DNA of 64,000 nucleotides. Source: Myxococcales bacterium (GTDB taxonomy: Bacteria; Myxococcota_A; Polyangia; Polyangiales; GCA-016699535). The position numbers and the translations under genes are program-made. Below the pieces are notes generated by a model, which searched no databases, was not told the origin of the DNA, and saw only the letters and a list, made by a program, of their open reading frames with translations. The stretch spans positions 868,001-932,000 of the forward strand of contig CP064980.1 in the NCBI GenBank assembly GCA_016699535.1. Reading direction: 5' to 3'. Below, one piece after another: positions 37,457 to 45,229 of this stretch. Positions within the stretch are counted from its first letter, which is position 1. The number at the start of each line of letters is the position of its first letter.

Positions 37457-38296
37457 CTAGTTCACGGCCCGTAGACGCAGTGATCGCTCTAGTCGATCAA
37501 GCCAATCGGTATAGTCGTTTGTTTGTTGCGCAAGCATCTGCTTGAGACGGGACACTTCACGAAGTGCTTCGAGAGCTTCGTTTTCTTTTAGATGATGCTC
37601 TAAACGTGCGCGGCTTGATGCGTAGTCTTCGATGAGCCGTTTTTCAAACGACTGTCGTTTATGGCGCACGAGATTAGCTGCTTCGTTGATGCGAATCTCT
37701 TCTAAGCAGTTCTCTGCATTTTGATAGAGGCTGACGGCCTCGACGCCGTCACTTGGATCGAAGCTGTAACGTAACGCCTTGGAATCGGCTTCTGCGCTGA
37801 GCTCGCTTATGCGCGCTAGAGTTTTTTCTCCGCGCAACTGACAGGTAGTAATAGTCTTAAAAAGGGGTGGTGCGTTCGGTGTGTGAGGTCCGCTGGAAAT
37901 CGCTCCCGAACGAAGGAACTGCGCTCCAGCAAAAAACAGAAGCAATAGAGCTGCCGCTACGAAAATTAGCGGATGAACTGAACTGGTTTTTGATTTTTTA
38001 GTTTGACCTAGCGTTATTTTGATTCGTCCAATGCTGATTATTGTTCCCCAGCGAAGTAGGCCTGTATCAAAGGTCTGGCCGTTTACAATCACTGGGGTGG
38101 GCGCATCTTCCGATACGGATAACCAACAGCCGTTTGCTTTTGGAACCAACAGCAGATGCTGAGCAGCGAGCTCGCTTGCTGCGACGATAAGTTGTGCACC
38201 GGGACCGCGACCGAGAATCATTTTTTTCTGACTAAGTCGGTAACGTTCGACGGTGCCGTCGGGTAGAGTGATATCGATTTGTTCTAGGGTGTTCAT
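37457..38296 (-). CDS. FHA-domain membrane protein of the Tad locus
   Basis: 279 aa. An N-terminal FHA-like domain (residues about 5-100: KMILGRGPGAQLIV, LRWGTIISIGRIKI) is followed by one membrane helix (HPLIFVAAALLLLFFAGAQF) and a helical periplasmic part with coiled-coil character (RLIEDYASSRARLEHHLKEN, EALREVSRLKQMLAQ). The canonical FHA SxxHxxL is degraded (ASELAAQHLLL). The start overlaps the tadC stop by ATGA. Its function in the pilus machine is unknown. Confidence 0.8.
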   Translation of the reverse strand: MNTLEQIDITLPDGTVERYRLSQKKMILGRGPGAQLIVAASELAAQHLLLVPKANGCWLSVSEDAPTPVIVNGQTFDTGLLRWGTIISIGRIKITLGQTKKSKTSSVHPLIFVAAALLLLFFAGAQFLRSGAISSGPHTPNAPPLFKTITTCQLRGEKTLARISELSAEADSKALRYSFDPSDGVEAVSLYQNAENCLEEIRINEAANLVRHKRQSFEKRLIEDYASSRARLEHHLKENEALEALREVSRLKQMLAQQTNDYTDWLDRLERSLRLRAVN

Positions 38297-39195
38297 AGGC
38301 CAGATTGCATGGTGTTGATAACTAGAGGTCCGAGCAGAATGATCATGATGGATGCAAAGAGCATCATGAGTGGGATCATCATCATGACTTCTGCGCGAGC
38401 AGCAGCTTCTTCGGCTAATACCGATCTGCGCATGCGCAGCATGGTGGCTTGGATTTGCAGGACTTCAGCAAGTGGGTTGCCTTTTTCTTCGGCTTGCCGG
38501 ACGGCGCTTACAAAATCTTTAACCGCCTCAGTTGGAACGCGCTCGGCGAAGGCTTCGAGTGCTTGTTTGCGTGTATGACCGAGTTCGAGTTCTTGTAAGA
38601 TGCGATCGAGCTCTTCGTGGATTGCATCTTCTTCGACTGGCGTGTGTCGAACGATTTGGCGAAGTGCGCCCACAAAATCCATGCCGGCGCTCATGCACAA
38701 AGCCGCCAGATCAATGGCTGGAGGTAAGCCACGACCAATTGCTTTGAAACGTTTTTTAGTTGATTCGGCGAGCATGGAGCTTGGCAGCCATGCGCCAATC
38801 GCTATGCCAATCAATACGACGTAGGGCGGAAAGTAGCCGAGCAGTGTAAGGAAAGCGCCTGCGGAGCCGAAAACCGTCCCTGCAAAAATCATGAGCGCGA
38901 TGTATTCATCTGCGCTTAGACCAAGATACTCACCACTTATTTTGATTTGCTTTTGTAGTGAATCTCGATGGCTTTGGATGCTAAAACGGCTAACCCAGCT
39001 TGCGAGGTAGCGCATGGCTGGCTCAACCAAGGAGAACAAGGCGCTTTGTTCTAAGGCGCGCTGACGCTTTAAGCCGCTCAGGCCTCGTGTGGGTCTGGGG
39101 CTAAGCGGTTGTCTCAGAACGGCAAAGAATAGGATCCCAAGGGCGATGCCGATGAGGACGATTCCAGCGTGCGATATGAGCCAATCAATGTTCAT
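38293..39195 (-). CDS. tadC: Tad pilus inner-membrane protein TadC (GspF family)
   Basis: 300 aa with the T2SF fold: N-terminal membrane helix (IVLIGIALGILFFAVL), two central helices, cytoplasmic four-helix bundle (GRGLPPAIDLAALCMSAGMDFVGAL, EELDRILQELELGHTRKQALE) and C-terminal helix (MMMIPLMMLFASIMIILLGP). TadB and TadC form the platform that couples the CpaF ATPase to pilin extrusion. It has its own promoter-like motif in the 48-bp gap before it (39201-39228). Confidence 0.92.
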   Translation of the reverse strand: MNIDWLISHAGIVLIGIALGILFFAVLRQPLSPRPTRGLSGLKRQRALEQSALFSLVEPAMRYLASWVSRFSIQSHRDSLQKQIKISGEYLGLSADEYIALMIFAGTVFGSAGAFLTLLGYFPPYVVLIGIAIGAWLPSSMLAESTKKRFKAIGRGLPPAIDLAALCMSAGMDFVGALRQIVRHTPVEEDAIHEELDRILQELELGHTRKQALEAFAERVPTEAVKDFVSAVRQAEEKGNPLAEVLQIQATMLRMRRSVLAEEAAARAEVMMMIPLMMLFASIMIILLGPLVINTMQSGL

Positions 39196-39200
39196 ACCCT

Positions 39201-39228
39201 TTCATCGGTCAAGGGCTGGCTCGGTTGC
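39201..39228 (-). promoter_or_regulatory. GCAAC-N16-CGAT(A/G)A promoter motif upstream of tadC
   Basis: On the minus strand GCAAC (39224-39228) is followed after exactly 16 bp by CGATGAA (39201-39207), 5 bp before the tadC start codon. It is the most divergent of five copies (CGATGAA instead of CGATAAA). The start codon lies very close, so the transcript would be leaderless or nearly so, or the motif may have another role here. Confidence 0.5.
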
Positions 39229-39243
39229 GTTATTGCAGTCTTT

Positions 39244-40110
39244 TTAGATATCGACGCTCAGAATTTTTCGAGCTACGATGACTGAGGAAGCCCACAAAAT
39301 GACGGCAATTGTAGCGACAACATTGCCAATGAAGGTGTCAATTAGGGGTCTAAGGAGCATCGGGTCGATTTTGTGGATGGCCAGAATCAGTATCCCGGGG
39401 ATGGCCCCAAGCACCCAGGCTTGTGATTTGCCCGAAGCCGTTTTGGTGCGGATTACTCCCTCAAGACGTGCCATTTCACGTAGGGCTGAAGCGGTTTCTT
39501 CCAAAGTCTCAGGGAGATTACCCCCGCTTTGTCTGGCGACAAGCAACGTTACAACGGCGCTAGAAATGGCCCTAGAACCAATTCGGTTGGCCATGCTGTG
39601 AATCGCCATATCGAGAGGGGTGCCAAGTTTGTTTTCTTTCAGGAGAAGATCAACCTCCTGAGCCATCGGCGCATGCAGCATGCTTTGGGTTGATGCGATG
39701 GCATCTCCTAGCGATGCACTGGCTTTCAGGGAATTTGCGAGCGCCAGGAGCCAGCCGTCAAGCTGCTCTTCGAGTCTAATGACACGTTTGTTCCGGAGCC
39801 TGGTAAACCAAAGATTAGGACCAAAGGCAATCAGCGTTGTTACTATCAAAAAGGGATAGGTCTTTAGAACAACACATACGAAGATCCACAAGCAGCTTAT
39901 AACAAGTTGCCAGATAGCAATTAGAGATCCTTTTTCCTCCTCCATGAGAAAACGCAGTTCGCGGTCTAAATAACGAACGTAGCGTTTCCAGTTTTTCTGA
40001 AAGATACTGTCAGGTGCAAGCAAAACGAAGTAGACACTAATTGCTGAGGCAATAGTAAAAAAGCCAACGCCCAGATAACCAGTGAGATCTGTGACAAAAG
40101 AAGTGCTCAT
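39244..40110 (-). CDS. tadB: Tad pilus inner-membrane protein TadB (GspF family)
   Basis: 288 aa. It has an N-terminal membrane segment (GVGFFTIASAISVYFVLLA), paired middle helices (SLIAIWQLVISCLWIFVCVV), the T2SF bundle (EEQLDGWLLALANSLKASASLGDAI, ARQSGGNLPETLEETASALREMARLEG) and a C-terminal helix. The pattern NLPETLEETA is typical of TadB. It overlaps the FHA-CpaF stop by ATGA and is followed by tadC. Confidence 0.92.
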   Translation of the reverse strand: MSTSFVTDLTGYLGVGFFTIASAISVYFVLLAPDSIFQKNWKRYVRYLDRELRFLMEEEKGSLIAIWQLVISCLWIFVCVVLKTYPFLIVTTLIAFGPNLWFTRLRNKRVIRLEEQLDGWLLALANSLKASASLGDAIASTQSMLHAPMAQEVDLLLKENKLGTPLDMAIHSMANRIGSRAISSAVVTLLVARQSGGNLPETLEETASALREMARLEGVIRTKTASGKSQAWVLGAIPGILILAIHKIDPMLLRPLIDTFIGNVVATIAVILWASSVIVARKILSVDI

Positions 40111-41711
40111 AAATAGTCTCCGTCGTTAACAAGGCCATGACTGATAAACTGATCAAGAAAAGTTGGCAGATAGCCGGTGGCACGAAATTCGCCATGCACT
40201 TTGCCATTGCCATCAGTGTGTGTACGATGAAAACGAAAAATGTCATGAAGCTCAAATCGGTCGTCTTCTATTCCTACAATCTCGGTGATGTGAGTTACTC
40301 TGCGTGATCCGTCTGAAAATCGAGTTTGTTGAAGAACGACATCGACACTTGCTGCAATTTGATCGCGAATCGCACGAGCAGGGAGATCAAGACCCGACAT
40401 GAGTGCGAGTGTCTCAAGCCGTGATAGCGCTTCGACAGGACTGTTTGCGTGAGTTGTTGTCATGGATCCTTCGTGTCCAGTGTTCATTGCTTGCAGCATG
40501 TCCAAGGCTTCACCGCCTCGGCATTCTCCCACGACGATGCGATCAGGTCGCATACGTAGGGCGTTTTTGACCAAATCACGAATGCTGAACGCGCCTTTGC
40601 CTTCCATGTTTGGTGGTCGTGTCTCAAGAGATACAACGTGAGGTTGCTGCATTCGTAGCTCGGCTGCATCTTCGATGGTTACAATACGCTCGTGCGAGGG
40701 GATGGCTGTTGAAAGCACATTGAGCAGGGTAGTTTTTCCGCTGCCTGTTCCACCAGAGATCACGACATTCTTTCGCACTTTTACAGTGCGTTCGAGAAAC
40801 TTTGCCATTTGATCGGTGATGGATGAAAACTTTACAAGATCATGCATACCCAAAGCGTATTTAGGGAATTTGCGGATTGTGATGCATGCACCGCGAATGG
40901 CTAGCGGCTTGATAACAGCGTTGACGCGCGATCCATCCTTAAGACGGGCGTCTACCAGGGGTGTGGATTCATCGATGCGTCGACCTAAAGGCGTTACAAT
41001 TCGCTCGATGACCGCCCGAACAGAATCATCGTCTGTGAAATGAGTAGTTGTTTTCTCGATCTGTCCAGCGCGTTCAACAAAAATAGTTTGAGGATCCACC
41101 ACCATTATTTCAGTCACCGAATCATCGGCAAGCAAGTCTTCAAGCGGACCTAGGCCGAGCGTTTCATCGGTGATTTCTTTGATGAGTTGCGCACGGTCCA
41201 TGTCCTCGGGAAGGCGTTCTCTCATTTCGCCCACAATGCGACCCAGAGCGTCTTTGACTTTGGGTCGCATGTGTTCGTCGTCAAACTTGCTTCGATCCAA
41301 GTTAACAAGATCTAGAAAATCCAAAAGGCGACGGTGGATTTCTTTGCGCAAGTTGACGTGGTTAGTGCTTGTGGGCTCGGTGCTTAGTTCCTTTTCGCCT
41401 TTTTGAGTTAGCCATTGCGGAATAAGTGCTGCATTGCCGATCTCAATGGGGCAACTTTCGTAGATGACGGTTTCTTCCTTTAGGAAAAGCTTGCCAAATA
41501 CAACAGTCCCGTTGGACGATGAATCCGTGATGCTCAGAGCACCATCGCGTAGACGCAAAGTCGCATGGGTGCGAGAAACAGAGGGTAAGTCGAGCACAAT
41601 TGAGCTATCAGGATCGCGACCTATGGTGATAGACTCACCCTCTTTCATCGTGAAACTTCGATCTGTTTCACCCGGTACGTGCACCACAAGACTGAGAAGC
41701 ACTTCGTTCAT
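40107..41711 (-). CDS. cpaF: CpaF/TadA secretion ATPase with N-terminal FHA domain
   Basis: 534 aa. Residues about 20-95 are an FHA domain (SITIGRDPDSSIVLDLPSVS, RTHATLRLRDGALS, SSNGTVVFG), followed by the usual CpaF N-domain (EIHRRLLDFLDLVNLDRSKF) and RecA-type motor: Walker A GGTGSGKTT (about residue 330), Asp box EDAAELRMQQPHVVSLETR, His box HEGSMTTTHANS. CpaF hydrolyses ATP to drive Flp pilus assembly. The FHA fusion links the motor to phosphothreonine signalling (inference). A second CpaF without FHA lies 3.3 kb downstream. Confidence 0.94.
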   Translation of the reverse strand: MNEVLLSLVVHVPGETDRSFTMKEGESITIGRDPDSSIVLDLPSVSRTHATLRLRDGALSITDSSSNGTVVFGKLFLKEETVIYESCPIEIGNAALIPQWLTQKGEKELSTEPTSTNHVNLRKEIHRRLLDFLDLVNLDRSKFDDEHMRPKVKDALGRIVGEMRERLPEDMDRAQLIKEITDETLGLGPLEDLLADDSVTEIMVVDPQTIFVERAGQIEKTTTHFTDDDSVRAVIERIVTPLGRRIDESTPLVDARLKDGSRVNAVIKPLAIRGACITIRKFPKYALGMHDLVKFSSITDQMAKFLERTVKVRKNVVISGGTGSGKTTLLNVLSTAIPSHERIVTIEDAAELRMQQPHVVSLETRPPNMEGKGAFSIRDLVKNALRMRPDRIVVGECRGGEALDMLQAMNTGHEGSMTTTHANSPVEALSRLETLALMSGLDLPARAIRDQIAASVDVVLQQTRFSDGSRRVTHITEIVGIEDDRFELHDIFRFHRTHTDGNGKVHGEFRATGYLPTFLDQFISHGLVNDGDYL

Positions 41712-41716
41712 AGCAA

Positions 41717-42865
41717 CTATCTCCTTGGTGTGGTGGTGTAGTAGCGAGGCGAGTTTTTCTTGATGGGATCCAAGAGCTCGACATCATCGGTATTTCCTGA
41801 AAAATCATCATAGATTTCCAACGCCTCAGCGATTCGATCGCGCGATTGAAGCGATACCGCATCAACCACCGAAGGTACGATGAAAACAAGGTTCTCTACG
41901 TTTTCTGATTGTTTTGCTTCCGATCCAAAGAGCAGGCCCAGCAAGGGTATTTGGCTTAGTCCCGGAAGACCCGTGTTTGCTTTTCGTTCGCTCTTAGCGT
42001 TGAGGCCCGCAAGAATCAGCGATTGGCCAAGTTCCAAGTTTACGAGTGTTTGAAGCGCGGAGGTGCTTCGTCCTGGGACATCTGCTCCGGGGTCTGTAAG
42101 CTCGGATACGTCTGCTTGAACTTGGAGTTCAATTCGGCCGCTGCGTTTGTCATAACGTGGAAGCACCCGGATATCACTGCCAAAAGCGATTTTTCGAATC
42201 TCCGCCGTCAATGCTCCTTGAACAGGAATGTTGACCTCACCACCACTTGCAAAATGCGCTTCATTGCCGTTTGAAGTGATTACCGCAGCCTGACGCATGA
42301 CTTTGGCCCAACCGGCAGTTTGCGCAATGTCCAAGCGCGGAAGAATCTGATCCGCTATCGTGGCCGTTGCACCTTGAAAGCTGCCAGTGATTAAATCAAT
42401 ACCGACATTCGCAGTGAAATTGGCAGCTACCGATCCCGGCCAACCGATGCCCAAGTTGTGGTTGTACGATTCACTGACTTGCACAAAGTAAAAGTCCAAG
42501 CGGATATTATCGATAGCTTGTACGTTGTCTGTTGCGCTGCTGGCTTTACTCACGGAGATATTATAGGTCACTTGACTTCCGTCCATCATGATAAACAAAA
42601 GCGTTGTGGTTCCCGGGCGAAGAGCAACTAGCACAAACTGCGATGCGTCTTTGGGAAGTCTTACATCAACAATACCTGGAGCCCCTTCGGAGTTGCTTCG
42701 TACGTTGCGAGCCGGAATACTGCTTTGCTCGCCAACGGACATGCTGAGATTGCGTTGTTCGCGACTTGCGCTGCTTTGCACGTCGGGTACGTCTTGTGAT
42801 GCAGCATGCATGGGCATCAAAAATGCACTGACGAGTAGAGAGGTTAATATCTTTCTAGCGAACAT
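41717..42865 (-). CDS. cpaC: Pilus secretin CpaC/RcpA
   Basis: 382 aa from ATG 42865 (MFARKILTSLLVSAFLMPMH, signal peptide ending AAS), with AAGGAG upstream; longer frames lack support. The N-terminal pilus-secretin domain is present (LSMSVGEQSSIPARNVR, FVLVALRPGTTTLLFIM), then the secretin core (VTSNGNEAHFASGGEVNIPV, LELGQSLILAGLNAK, IPLLGLLFGSEAKQS, VENLVFIVPSVVD). It forms the outer-membrane channel for the Flp pilus. The start overlaps the cpaB stop by 11 bp. Confidence 0.93.
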   Translation of the reverse strand: MFARKILTSLLVSAFLMPMHAASQDVPDVQSSASREQRNLSMSVGEQSSIPARNVRSNSEGAPGIVDVRLPKDASQFVLVALRPGTTTLLFIMMDGSQVTYNISVSKASSATDNVQAIDNIRLDFYFVQVSESYNHNLGIGWPGSVAANFTANVGIDLITGSFQGATATIADQILPRLDIAQTAGWAKVMRQAAVITSNGNEAHFASGGEVNIPVQGALTAEIRKIAFGSDIRVLPRYDKRSGRIELQVQADVSELTDPGADVPGRSTSALQTLVNLELGQSLILAGLNAKSERKANTGLPGLSQIPLLGLLFGSEAKQSENVENLVFIVPSVVDAVSLQSRDRIAEALEIYDDFSGNTDDVELLDPIKKNSPRYYTTTPRR

Positions 42866-43622
42866 GTTCAATCTCCTTTGATTTAATAGCCCCAAGCGAG
42901 GGTGCTGAAATATTTTCTCGTTTACTTGCATCGTTCAGGTCGTCGTTGGACGTTTCTGGAAGGTTACGCAGGACCTTGATGTCATCAGGGTTACGCAAAA
43001 TAAGGGTGAGCTCCCCTTTAACTTTGGCGTGAGCTAAAACTTGAGCTTGTTGAAGGTTGACGCCCAAGGTCACCTGATTGAACGCTCTAGAAGACGATGA
43101 GCCGCTCTGACCCATGTTGCTCCCAGCAGCCAATATCAAAATATTTTGCAAAAGAGGTACAGTGCTGTCTTTGAGACCACTGTCGTGAAACAACACATCG
43201 ACACGGTCACCGGGGCGTAGAAGGCCGCCGAAGGTTGATGCCGAGTTTGTCGGAATCGTGATCGCGCGCATGCCTTGAGCAACCAAGCCCGATAGGTCTC
43301 GGCTCGATTCGCTGGTTGTGGCTAAATCGCTCCACAAGACCGACTCATTGGCTTTGAGTGTGGCACGGGTGCGAACGCCAATAATGCGAGAAGCTTGGTC
43401 GACTTTAATGTGCCTATCTTCGACGTAATTCTCGGGGAGCTTCCTTGTGGCAAGCATGCTTTCAGTGACTGCTGTGCCCATGGGAATGTCTTCGGTTGCA
43501 AAGATAACTGGAATCGGCTCGCCACCCGAGGTTTCTTCTTCAAAGCGCTTTTTGTAGATCATCAGCGCAGCTGTGCCTAAAAGCGCTCCAAGTACTGCGA
43601 ACCATATTGCTCTGTTGTTCAT
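42855..43622 (-). CDS. cpaB: Flp pilus assembly protein CpaB/RcpC
   Basis: 255 aa. An N-terminal membrane helix (IWFAVLGALLGTAALMIY) precedes a SAF/chaperone-flagella-type domain (PVIFATEDIPMGTAVTESML, RTRATLKANESVLWSDL) and the RcpC domain (MRAITIPTNSASTFGGLLRPG then DRVDVLF). CpaB is a periplasmic partner of the CpaC secretin. Standard order cpaB-cpaC-cpaF is kept here. Confidence 0.92.
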   Translation of the reverse strand: MNNRAIWFAVLGALLGTAALMIYKKRFEEETSGGEPIPVIFATEDIPMGTAVTESMLATRKLPENYVEDRHIKVDQASRIIGVRTRATLKANESVLWSDLATTSESSRDLSGLVAQGMRAITIPTNSASTFGGLLRPGDRVDVLFHDSGLKDSTVPLLQNILILAAGSNMGQSGSSSSRAFNQVTLGVNLQQAQVLAHAKVKGELTLILRNPDDIKVLRNLPETSNDDLNDASKRENISAPSLGAIKSKEIEHVR

Positions 43623-43635
43623 CTGCTCATTCCTT

Positions 43636-44586
43636 TCAATGCATACTCATGACGTTCGCAAAACCGCGCCCATCGCTGTTCGTGCCTGTAACGATCGCCA
43701 CCATTCGACTGCCCTTTTCTGCAACCAGTGTGTGAGGTGAAGTTTTCTGGCGCTTCAAAGCATCCGGATCTTCGCTAAGATCCCAGCCGCTTTTGGCAAG
43801 CACTTTTTGATAAAAGCGAAACAGCTCTCGTCCGTTTTGCTTTGCTCCGCCATAGATAGCTAGTGTTTGCGGGTGCCCCACTTCTTTGGCACTGATCAGA
43901 CGTCTCGAGCCTCCAGGCCGTGGCACATCAGGCAAATCAAAGCCTGGCGCATCCCCCTGGTTCGGAAACATTTCAAATATATTGAGTGAACCTTCGCTCC
44001 AAAGGTTTGCAAACAGCGTTTTTTCTTTGCCCCGCTCAACGTAGAAATATCGAAACTCACCGACTTCGGAAATATTTCCCGATTCAGCAAAACGGTTCAA
44101 TCGCTTGGAGAGTTCTTTTACATCAAGCTCTCCCTCCCCAAAATCAAAGCACGCTACGTAGCCACGTTTCTCGGAATCGTGCCTTAGAGTAGAGTCAAAT
44201 AATTTTGAATAGGGTGTTTTATCTAGACGCTCGTTTAGACGGCCATCGTGCTTTGCGCATCGATCTTCGAATTGATCGAGAACTTGATTGACCGAATCGT
44301 TGGTCGTGCCCACCGACAGTTTGATGGATTGGCCATTGATCAGCACAGTCCTTGCGTTGTCTTGTTTGGAGGTAGCTGAGTATCGAATCATTTCCGGGCC
44401 GAGGTTCAGCAACATCTCGTTTAGGTCAGCTTTGGCGGCAACTACCGAAAAGCCAAGAACCAGGGCGTGTATGATAAAAATCACACCCACTACCTTTAGG
44501 GTTCGGCTGGCTGTTCGCAGCAAAGCTGCCCGGAAGCTGAATCGCCTCTGCTTCAAGATATTTTCGCTGATTTTACCAAGTCTCAT
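43636..44586 (-). CDS. Tad-linked membrane-anchored protein, hypothetical
   Basis: 316 aa. A basic N-terminus and one membrane helix (LKVVGVIFIIHALVLGFSVV, about residues 30-50) are followed by an extracytoplasmic domain with LNLGPEMIRYSAT, ACFDFGEGELDVKELSKRLN and ELFRFYQKVLAKSGWDLSED. The last segment resembles the small DUF4178/ARPP-like amphipathic folds only loosely. It ends 13 bp before cpaB and has its own copy of the GCAAC-N16-CGATAAA motif 5 bp upstream, so it may head the transcript for cpaB-cpaC-cpaF-tadB. Confidence 0.65.
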   Translation of the reverse strand: MRLGKISENILKQRRFSFRAALLRTASRTLKVVGVIFIIHALVLGFSVVAAKADLNEMLLNLGPEMIRYSATSKQDNARTVLINGQSIKLSVGTTNDSVNQVLDQFEDRCAKHDGRLNERLDKTPYSKLFDSTLRHDSEKRGYVACFDFGEGELDVKELSKRLNRFAESGNISEVGEFRYFYVERGKEKTLFANLWSEGSLNIFEMFPNQGDAPGFDLPDVPRPGGSRRLISAKEVGHPQTLAIYGGAKQNGRELFRFYQKVLAKSGWDLSEDPDALKRQKTSPHTLVAEKGSRMVAIVTGTNSDGRGFANVMSMH

Positions 44587-44591
44587 GCCCT

Positions 44592-44619
44592 TTTATCGGA
44601 CTCACAGAAGGCTAGTTGC
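44592..44619 (-). promoter_or_regulatory. GCAAC-N16-CGATAAA promoter motif heading the cpaB side of the locus
   Basis: GCAAC (44615-44619, minus strand, within CACGCAAC) and CGATAAA (44592-44598) are separated by exactly 16 bp. It lies in the only sizeable gap (44587-44683) between the TadE/TadG-like genes and the cpaB group. The rest of that gap shows no other clear signal. Confidence 0.6.
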
Positions 44620-44683
44620 GTGATGCCGACGAAAAGGTTGAAAGGGCCCCCAGCGCTCTGAGCGGGGCATTCGGATCACCGCA

Positions 44684-45229
44684 CTAGTGGCTAAGAATGC
44701 TCGTGCCAATATTAATGGCTTTTTCTAGGAAGTTTTTCTCGGCTTCGTTGCACATCAAGTACTGCTTGGCCTGAGTGGCTTTTTTGCCACCACCGAAAAG
44801 CGAGGGTCGCTCAACGTGCTTTGAAGCAACTACTTTGACGGGACTGCCAAACAGGCCTTTGTCTACCTCAAGTGCATCGGAGATAGGATTTTTGTAGGTC
44901 TCGAATTGGCTTTCTCGATCCCTCTTTTCCAACTGATCGGATTTGTTATCCATGTACTGCAGGGGGTCTGGAAGATCTTCGTAGCCATTTTGTGTTTCAG
45001 GATCTTCGGGGCAAATGCTGGGTTTTGGGCCTTCGCAGCCTTTTTCCGAATACTCCCATGCGCATTGCCTGGCTACGAGCCGAGCTTGCTGGTTTTGATA
45101 GTATTGGCTGTGCATAAAAAGCACGCCTACCCAAAGGATCAGCAACACGGGCAGCATAATAAGCGCTTCGGCATAGACAGCACCGAGCTGAGAACGTCTT
45201 TTTTTAGTGCAATATAAGGTCATCGACAC
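44684..45229 (-). CDS. TadE-like pseudopilin
   Basis: 181 aa. The N-terminal QLGAVYAEALIMLPVLLILWVGVLF is a TadE-type signal: G-A-x-Y-A/V-E followed by a membrane helix. The rest is hydrophilic with Cys pairs (CAWEYSEKGC, PSICPEDPE). It is probably a minor pseudopilin processed by the CpaA-type peptidase. It overlaps the TadG-like gene by 26 bp. Confidence 0.8.
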   Translation of the reverse strand: MSMTLYCTKKRRSQLGAVYAEALIMLPVLLILWVGVLFMHSQYYQNQQARLVARQCAWEYSEKGCEGPKPSICPEDPETQNGYEDLPDPLQYMDNKSDQLEKRDRESQFETYKNPISDALEVDKGLFGSPVKVVASKHVERPSLFGGGKKATQAKQYLMCNEAEKNFLEKAINIGTSILSH

